From assembly GCA_013361595.1 (NCBI GenBank), contig JABFXT010000307.1, positions 1 through 13,664 of the forward strand: a stretch of 13,664 nucleotides of DNA. Direction: 5' to 3'. Under the pieces are notes generated by a model. The model was not told where the DNA came from, searched no databases, and saw nothing but the letters and a program-made list of their open reading frames with translations. Below, one piece after another: positions 9,359-13,664 of this stretch. The translations under genes and the position numbers were made by a program. This stretch comes from Nocardia sp. GTDB taxonomy: Bacteria; Actinomycetota; Actinomycetes; Mycobacteriales; Mycobacteriaceae. The number at the start of each line of letters is the position of its first letter. The first letter of the stretch is position 1.

Positions 9359-9987
9359 GTTCGGTGGTTCTGCTGGACTACGGTTCGGGCAATCTGCATT
9401 CCGCCGAACGGGCGCTGGTCCGGGCCGGCGCGCGGGTCGAGGTGACCGCCGACCCCGAGGCCGCGCTCGCCGCCGACGGGCTGGTGGTCCCCGGTGTCGG
9501 TGCCTTCGCCGCCTGTATGGCCGGGCTGCGCGCGGTGCGCGGGGAGCGGATCATCGGGCAGCGGCTGGCGGGTGGGCGGCCGGTGCTCGGTATCTGCGTC
9601 GGTATGCAGATCCTGTTCGACCGCGGCGTGGAGTTCGGGGTGGAGACCGACGGCTGCGGTGAGTGGCCGGGCACCGTCGACAAACTGGAGGCGCCGGTGC
9701 TGCCGCATATGGGCTGGAACACCGTTTCCGCGCCTGCCGACAGCGTGCTGTTCGCCGGCATGGATCCGGCCACCCGGTTCTATTTCGTGCACACCTATGC
9801 CGCCCGCACCTGGGAACTGCCGCCCAGCGAACATCTCGCCGCACCCAGGCTGACCTGGTGCGAATACGGTACCGGCCGGTTCCTGGCCGCGGTGGAGAAC
9901 GGTGCGCTCTCCGCGACCCAGTTCCACCCGGAGAAATCGGGCGACGCCGGTGCGCAACTGCTCTCCAACTGGGTGAAATCACTCTGA
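9355..9987 (+). CDS. hisH: Imidazole glycerol phosphate synthase glutaminase subunit HisH
   Basis: Class I glutamine amidotransferase that releases ammonia from glutamine and channels it to HisF. The 210 residues include the triad C81 (GICVGMQ), H191 and E193 (QFHPEKSG), the VVPGVGAF loop (44-51), and the [10 protein letters not shown] start. ATG 9355 is chosen because it lines up with the usual HisH start and has a GGAGGGG ribosome site 7 bases upstream; the longer frame upstream belongs to hisB coding sequence. The ATG overlaps the stop of the small ORF (ATGA). It is the last gene of the right arm, where hisA would follow in a mycobacterial operon; instead a convergent hydrolase gene follows a hairpin. 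Confidence 0.97.
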   Translation: MSSVVLLDYGSGNLHSAERALVRAGARVEVTADPEAALAADGLVVPGVGAFAACMAGLRAVRGERIIGQRLAGGRPVLGICVGMQILFDRGVEFGVETDGCGEWPGTVDKLEAPVLPHMGWNTVSAPADSVLFAGMDPATRFYFVHTYAARTWELPPSEHLAAPRLTWCEYGTGRFLAAVENGALSATQFHPEKSGDAGAQLLSNWVKSL

Positions 9988-10011
9988 CCCGGCGGATATC
10001 CACCGCACGTC

Positions 10012-10054
10012 GGTGGCCGGCGTGTTCGCGCCTGCTACTCGGGGGCCGGCCACC
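10012..10054. terminator. Shared hairpin between convergent hisH and hydrolase genes
   Basis: GGTGGCCGGC (10012-10021) pairs perfectly with GCCGGCCACC (10045-10054), a 10-bp stem with a 23-base loop. It is centred in the 103-base gap between the two convergent stop codons. There is no T-tract on either side. It is probably a bidirectional terminator or RNA-stabilising hairpin. Confidence 0.5.
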
Positions 10055-10090
10055 AGCAGCCCACGTTCCCGACCTCTCAGGCCGGTACGG

Positions 10091-11065
10091 CTAGGCGGCG
10101 CATTTGGCGTTCGGTGGGGGCGGGGGCGCGGCCACGACGCCCCGGGCAACATCGACCACATAGTCGCGGTTGCCGTCGAGCGGTTCGGTGCCCAGGGCGA
10201 GCCGCTCCACCACACAGCCCGCCTCGAAAAGCGCGGGGCCGATATTGTGGCGGCCGGGTTCGACCGCGCCGGTCAGGGTGCGGCCGCTGACGATGGAGTA
10301 CAGCGTGCTGGGTTTACCCGCGAGCATGAGCGCGGCCCGCATCTGGGTGCTGGCCGTATACGGCACCACCTCGTCGGCCGTTCCGTGGATGAGGAAGGCA
10401 TGGCGGATACCCATCCGGCCGGCCTGGAGCGCCGGGGAGCGGTCGGCGTAGGCGAGCGGGCAGACGACGGGAACGCAATTGCCCGCGTCGCGCTGGATCT
10501 GCGCCTGCAGGGCCGGATAGTCGGCGGCCGGACCCGACCAGTGGGTGAAGAGGTCCGACGGGCCGAAGGTATCCACCCAGTAGTCGAACAGTCCGGCGGG
10601 GCCGTAGGCGGCAGCCAGCCCGGAGGTCATCGCCCCCTGGCTCCAACCCCACAGGATGGTGCGCGCCACACCGGGATGTGTGCCCTTGTACCACTGTGTC
10701 GCGGCGACCAGATCCTGCCAACCGGCCCACAGGTTCCACTCACCGGTACGCCATTGGGCACTTCCGCGCATATCCATGGACACGACCGGTGTCCCGGTGC
10801 GGGCGGCGATCGCGGTGAGGTATTCGGCGTACTGGGCCGCCGAACCCTTGTGCCCGTGCGCGGCCACGATCAACGCGTTGCCGACCGCGCACCCGCGGGG
10901 TTCGTAGACCAGGCCGGTGGCCCGCTCACCGTCGACCGTCACCGAGACCGGCTCGGTCCCGACCGCGCACGCCTGGGTCGCGGCGGCGGGCGCCCCGGCC
11001 AGCAGCGTCGCCGTCAACGCCGGTAACAGCACCCCGGCCAGGAAGCTCACTGCGCGTCTGCTCAT
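10091..11065 (-). CDS. Secreted alpha/beta hydrolase
   Basis: An exported serine hydrolase of 324 residues. The N terminus is a signal peptide: MSRRAV, then a hydrophobic stretch (7-24) ending APAAATQA, with likely cleavage between about 29 and 32. The catalytic triad can be assigned as S142 in GWSQG, D231 in HGTADEVVP, and H273 in GRHNIG. The AAHGHKG segment (68-74) fits the oxyanion loop. Several cysteines suggest disulfides outside the membrane. The proline-rich tail ends NAKCAA. The fold resembles dienelactone hydrolase or prolyl-oligopeptidase-type esterases; the substrate is unknown. The start at 11065 is supported by the signal peptide and by a -10-like box 7 bases upstream; the longer frame upstream reads through the divergent gene. 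Confidence 0.88.
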   Translation of the reverse strand: MSRRAVSFLAGVLLPALTATLLAGAPAAATQACAVGTEPVSVTVDGERATGLVYEPRGCAVGNALIVAAHGHKGSAAQYAEYLTAIAARTGTPVVSMDMRGSAQWRTGEWNLWAGWQDLVAATQWYKGTHPGVARTILWGWSQGAMTSGLAAAYGPAGLFDYWVDTFGPSDLFTHWSGPAADYPALQAQIQRDAGNCVPVVCPLAYADRSPALQAGRMGIRHAFLIHGTADEVVPYTASTQMRAALMLAGKPSTLYSIVSGRTLTGAVEPGRHNIGPALFEAGCVVERLALGTEPLDGNRDYVVDVARGVVAAPPPPPNAKCAA

Positions 11066-11072
11066 CCTTCGA

Positions 11073-11078
11073 ATATTC
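11073..11078 (-). promoter_or_regulatory. Candidate -10 box for hydrolase gene
   Basis: Minus-strand GAATAT (4 of the TANNNT geometry, first base G) ends 7 bases before the ATG, suggesting another leaderless start. GAAGG touches the ATG directly, too close for a ribosome site. Confidence 0.4.
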
Positions 11079-11142
11079 CACGGCGCAGGCCACATTCGCA
11101 GGAACCGGGCCGGAGCGGCCCGGGGGTGTCGGATCCGGCGGC

Positions 11143-11148
11143 TAGCAT
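11143..11148 (+). promoter_or_regulatory. -10 box for leaderless winged-helix gene
   Basis: TAGCAT lies exactly 7 bases before the ATG at 11156. It supports that start over the upstream in-frame codon at 11126 and shares a 90-base divergent region with the hydrolase gene. Confidence 0.6.
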
Positions 11149-11155
11149 CCGGGCC

Positions 11156-12337
11156 ATGTATTCGATCAGTACCGCGCAGCGCCGCGCCCGGATCGGCGTC
11201 CGGCACCGGCTCGCCGATCCGCACCGCGGCACCGATCCGGGTGAGATCACGCGGTCGATGGTGGTACTGCATGCCACCGATCCGGCCACCGTGCACCTGT
11301 CGGTGGCGGCCCGCGGACGCGGCCTGGGTCCCGTGCAGGTGGAGCACGCGTTGTACGAGGACCGGTCGCTGGTGCGGATGCTGGCGATGCGGCGCACCAT
11401 GTTCGTCGTGCCGGTCGATCTGGTACCCGTGCTGCACGCGTCCTGCGGTGCCGATCTCGCGGCCAAACAGCGCCGGACCTATGCGCGGTACCTGGAGCAG
11501 GCGGGAGTCGGGGAAGGCGATGCCGCCGGCTGGCTCGCCGAGGTCGCCGATCGGACGCATCGGGCGCTGCTGGCCCGCGGCAGCGCCACCGGGGCGCAAT
11601 TGAGCAAGGACGTTCCCGAGCTCCGCACGCAGGTCGATACCGCGCCCGAGAAGTCGTATTCGCGGCCGTCCAACATCACCAGCTGGGTGCTGGTACTGCT
11701 CGGTACCGAGGGCCGGATCGTCCGGGCCCGGCCGAACGGCACCTGGTCGAGCAGCCAGTATTCGTGGGCACCGGTGGAATCCTGGCTGTCGGGACCTCTC
11801 GGCGATATCGGGGTCGACCGGGCCCGTACCGAACTCGTCCGAGCCTGGTTGCGCACCTTCGGCCCGGCGCCGATCGGTGATCTCAAATGGTGGACCGGAT
11901 GGACGCTGGGACAGGTGCGCAAGGCACTCACCGGTATCGAAACCGTCGAGGTCGATCTCGACGGTGCCCCGGGTCTGCTCCTGGCCGACGATCTCGAGCC
12001 GGTCGCCGATCCGCCGCCGTGGGCCGCACTGCTACCCCCGCTCGATCCGACTCCGATGGGCTGGCAATCGCGGTCCTGGTACCTGGACGACGACCATCGG
12101 TCACGACTGTTCGACCGCAACGGCAATATCGGGCCGAGCATCTGGTACGACGGCCGGATCGTCGGCGGCTGGGCACAGCGCACGGACGGCGAGATCGTGA
12201 CCCGGATCCTGGAGGACATCGGGACCGACGGCACCGCGCTGGTCGCGGCCGAGGCCGAACGCGCGGCCGGCTGGTTCGGTGCGGTGCGGCCGATTCCCCG
12301 GTTCCGCACGCCGCTCGAACGGGAACTCACCGCCTGA
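11156..12337 (+). CDS. Winged-helix DNA-binding protein, AlkZ/YcaQ-like (HTH_42) family
   Basis: A 393-residue cytoplasmic protein with the pattern of the COG3214 family: RMLAMRRTMFVVP (74-86), LRTFGPAPIGDLKWWTGW (232-249), and GNIGPSIWYDGRIVGGW (323-339). Characterised relatives (AlkZ, YcaQ) are DNA glycosylases that remove bulky or crosslinked bases. They carry a QxQ or QxD catalytic motif near the N terminus. By eye the matching site here reads LHATDP (38-43), without the glutamines, so glycosylase activity is doubtful. Other proteins of this family have no known function. ATG 11156 follows from the -10 box spacing and the typical family start. A GNAT gene follows 33 bases downstream with its own promoter. 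Confidence 0.85.
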   Translation: MYSISTAQRRARIGVRHRLADPHRGTDPGEITRSMVVLHATDPATVHLSVAARGRGLGPVQVEHALYEDRSLVRMLAMRRTMFVVPVDLVPVLHASCGADLAAKQRRTYARYLEQAGVGEGDAAGWLAEVADRTHRALLARGSATGAQLSKDVPELRTQVDTAPEKSYSRPSNITSWVLVLLGTEGRIVRARPNGTWSSSQYSWAPVESWLSGPLGDIGVDRARTELVRAWLRTFGPAPIGDLKWWTGWTLGQVRKALTGIETVEVDLDGAPGLLLADDLEPVADPPPWAALLPPLDPTPMGWQSRSWYLDDDHRSRLFDRNGNIGPSIWYDGRIVGGWAQRTDGEIVTRILEDIGTDGTALVAAEAERAAGWFGAVRPIPRFRTPLERELTA

Positions 12338-12363
12338 CCGCGGGCCCGCAGGCCAAGTAGATT
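12334..12363 (+). promoter_or_regulatory. Promoter for leaderless GNAT gene
   Basis: TAGATT (12358-12363) is 7 bases before the ATG at 12371. CTGACC (12334-12339), overlapping the stop of the winged-helix gene, is a fair -35 at 18-base spacing. Confidence 0.55.
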
Positions 12364-12370
12364 GTCCGAT

Positions 12371-13009
12371 ATGCGAATTCGTCCCTTCGAGGGAACCGAC
12401 CGGGACGCGTTGCGCGAGCTGTTCGTACGCGCTGGGGCGGGGTCCCCCACCGAAAGCCTCTGGGGTCACCCCGAATCGGAGGCGGCCATCTATCTGGAAC
12501 CGTATATGGACCACGAGCCGGAGTCGCTGCTGCTCGCCGAGGACGACGGCACGCTCGTCGGCTACCTCACCGGCTGCCTGGACAGCGCGGCCTTCCCGAG
12601 CGAGGACCGGCGGATAGCCGATGCCATCCGGCGCCACCGCCTGGTACTGCGCCGGCGCCCCGCCGCGTTCTTCGCGCGCAGCGCATTCGACGCGGCCACG
12701 GTGGCACTGCGTCGCGCGCCCTCGGCGGGCGAGATCAGCGATCCGCGCTGGCCCGCGCACCTGCACATCAATGTCGCGCCGGAAGCTCGCGGCACCGGCG
12801 CGGCCGACGGGTTGATGGACCGGTGGTTCGAGCGGCTGCGAGCACAGGGCATACCGGGCTGCCACCTGCAGACGCTGGTCGAGAACCCGCGTGCGGTCCG
12901 GTTCTTCGAGCGGATGGGGTTCACCCCGTACGGTCCGGCGCCGCTGGTACCCGGCCTGCGGTACGCGGGCGCCCGGGTCCATCAGCGAACGATGATCCGC
13001 GACTGCTGA
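12371..13009 (+). CDS. GNAT family N-acetyltransferase
   Basis: Acetyl-CoA-dependent acyltransferase of 212 residues. The acetyl-CoA pyrophosphate loop is APEARGTGAADGLM (136-149), and the C-terminal ENPRAVRFFERMGFTPYG (171-188) is the classic GNAT motif B and splayed strand. The N terminus (MRIRPFEGTDRDALRELF) is also typical. An insert at about 75-125, rich in Arg and Ala, lengthens the middle of the domain compared with minimal GNATs. The substrate cannot be told from the sequence. ATG 12371 is preferred to the in-frame TTG at 12362, which lies in the -10 box. The neighbours are the winged-helix gene upstream and a convergent MarR gene downstream. Confidence 0.9.
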   Translation: MRIRPFEGTDRDALRELFVRAGAGSPTESLWGHPESEAAIYLEPYMDHEPESLLLAEDDGTLVGYLTGCLDSAAFPSEDRRIADAIRRHRLVLRRRPAAFFARSAFDAATVALRRAPSAGEISDPRWPAHLHINVAPEARGTGAADGLMDRWFERLRAQGIPGCHLQTLVENPRAVRFFERMGFTPYGPAPLVPGLRYAGARVHQRTMIRDC

Positions 13010-13055
13010 TCGCGCGTCGGGCGCGTTCGGCTGCCGGTCACCGGTGTAATGGGCC

Positions 13056-13072
13056 ACCCGCGGAAGGCGGGT
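13056..13072. terminator. Possible hairpin between convergent GNAT and marR genes
   Basis: ACCCGC and GCGGGT form a 6-bp stem with a GGAAG loop in the 115-base gap. There is no T-tract, and the surrounding DNA can form competing GC stems, so this is a weak call. Confidence 0.35.
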
Positions 13073-13124
13073 CGGCGCGGCCGCCGGTGGCGATACCGCG
13101 CCGGTCCGCGGGCCCACCCGGTGA

Positions 13125-13577
13125 TCATCCGCCGGCGTGATCGTCCAGTATCCGGGTGAGCAGGGTGACCAGGGTGCGACGCTCGGCGCCGGACAGGGCG
13201 GCGAGCAATTCGTCCTGCGCCGAGTCCAGCCTGCGATCCAGTTCGGCGAGATGTTCGGCACCCGGTCCGGCGAGGGTGACGATATTGCGGCGGCGGTCGT
13301 CGGGGTCTGCCTCCCGCACCGCGAATCCGCGGGCCACCAGTTCGTTCAGCACCGCCACGATATCGCTGCGATCGATCCCGGTGCGGCGTCCGAGCTCGGC
13401 CTGGCTCGCCGGACCGCCTTCCCGGAGCGTGGTGAGCACGGCGTAGTGGTACCGCCGTGATCCGGTATCGGCCAGCGCCTGCTCGGTGGCCCGGTCGGCC
13501 AGTAGCGCGGTCTGGTTGATCAGTCGCGTCGGCAGCGAGCGAAGCCTGCCGGGGACGTCCTCGTGCGCGATCTTCAT
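13125..13577 (-). CDS. MarR family transcriptional regulator
   Basis: A 150-residue winged-helix dimeric regulator that typically represses its own gene and a divergent neighbour until a small ligand binds. The domain is complete: YHYAVLTTLREGG (43-55), ASQAELGRRTGIDRSDIVAVLNELVARGFAVRE covering helices 3 and 4 (57-89), and the wing DPDDRRRNIVTLAGPG (91-106). N- and C-terminal helices form the dimer region. The start is ATG 13577: a TACATT -10 box lies 6 bases upstream, so the mRNA is probably leaderless; the longer in-frame start at 13616 would run through the operator region. The gene it controls is likely the plus-strand gene beyond the window edge. The ligand is unknown. Confidence 0.93.
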   Translation of the reverse strand: MKIAHEDVPGRLRSLPTRLINQTALLADRATEQALADTGSRRYHYAVLTTLREGGPASQAELGRRTGIDRSDIVAVLNELVARGFAVREADPDDRRRNIVTLAGPGAEHLAELDRRLDSAQDELLAALSGAERRTLVTLLTRILDDHAGG

Positions 13578-13583
13578 ACCGGA

Positions 13584-13589
13584 AATGTA
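13584..13589 (-). promoter_or_regulatory. -10 box for leaderless marR transcript
   Basis: Minus-strand TACATT lies 6 bases before the marR ATG. The half-site GTTGGCA at 13600-13606 is just upstream, where bound MarR could block the promoter. Confidence 0.6.
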
Positions 13590-13600
13590 GCAAGCAATTG

Positions 13601-13629
13601 TTGGCAATCCCCACAAGTTGTTATATCGT
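13601..13629 (+). promoter_or_regulatory. Divergent promoter firing out of the window
   Basis: TTGGCA (13601-13606), 17 bases, then TATCGT (13624-13629): a good -35/-10 pair on the plus strand, opposite to marR. It predicts a gene starting beyond 13664. Confidence 0.55.
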
Positions 13630-13656
13630 TGGCGCTGCCAACATTGGCATAACCAA
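13628..13656. promoter_or_regulatory. Probable MarR operator palindromes
   Basis: GTTGGC-GCT-GCCAAC (13628-13642) is a perfect 6-3-6 inverted repeat overlapping the -10 box and start point of the divergent promoter. A second, weaker one, TTGG-CATAA-CCAA (13644-13656), follows directly. Binding here would block RNA polymerase, the usual MarR mode. Confidence 0.6.
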
Positions 13657-13664
13657 CAGATAGT

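Noticed and set aside
13538..13557. Possible third copy of the 30-base repeat in the marR 5' region
   Set aside because: Only a CTTCGCT-like stretch is shared, and it lies within a conserved coding helix of MarR; the match is too short.

Overview
The window is high-GC actinobacterial DNA. It probably comes from Nocardia or a close relative in the Mycobacteriales. The evidence is GC-rich third codon positions, an inositol-monophosphatase-type gene (impA) inside the histidine cluster, a PriA-type HisA, a mycothiol-dependent-enzyme family protein, and many genes whose -10 box lies 6-7 bases before the start codon, which predicts leaderless mRNAs.

Layout. Left arm (181-3010, minus strand): hisA-impA-hisF-hisI, read leftwards from a leaderless hisA promoter to a T-tract hairpin terminator just past hisI. 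Middle (about 3011-6000, plus strand): a membrane Ser/Thr protein kinase with an unclear start codon, a maleylpyruvate-isomerase-family protein, and a small DUF1579-like protein. Right arm (6098-9987, plus strand): hisD-hisC-hisB-hisH, ending in a hairpin shared with a convergent gene. Beyond this lie a secreted alpha/beta hydrolase (minus), a winged-helix AlkZ/YcaQ-like protein (plus), a GNAT acetyltransferase (plus), and a MarR regulator (minus). The marR upstream region carries palindromes and a divergent promoter that fires out of the window.

How the genes work together. The his genes encode PR-AMP cyclohydrolase (HisI), ProFAR isomerase (HisA/PriA), IGP synthase (HisF+HisH), IGP dehydratase (HisB), the aminotransferase (HisC) and histidinol dehydrogenase (HisD). 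hisG, hisE and a clear histidinol-phosphate phosphatase are not here. In mycobacteria the same genes form one run, hisD-C-B-H-A-impA-F-I. Here that run is cut exactly between hisH and hisA, and the two halves point away from each other around about 3 kb of unrelated genes. The two subunits of IGP synthase therefore come from different transcripts.

Nothing here is clearly a new defence, mobile or biosynthetic system. The most interesting signals are: (1) two small ORFs, one after impA and one after hisB, that begin on the stop codon of the preceding gene, share a 30-base repeat and encode the same RYLRLR(S/C)GL start; the hisB-hisH one is overlap-linked to its neighbours at both ends; (2) the split his operon; (3) the kinase, whose frame has no good start codon; (4) the operator cluster upstream of marR; (5) a winged-helix protein that seems to lack the glycosylase glutamine motif. 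No tRNA, rRNA, CRISPR, insertion sequence or integrase was seen.
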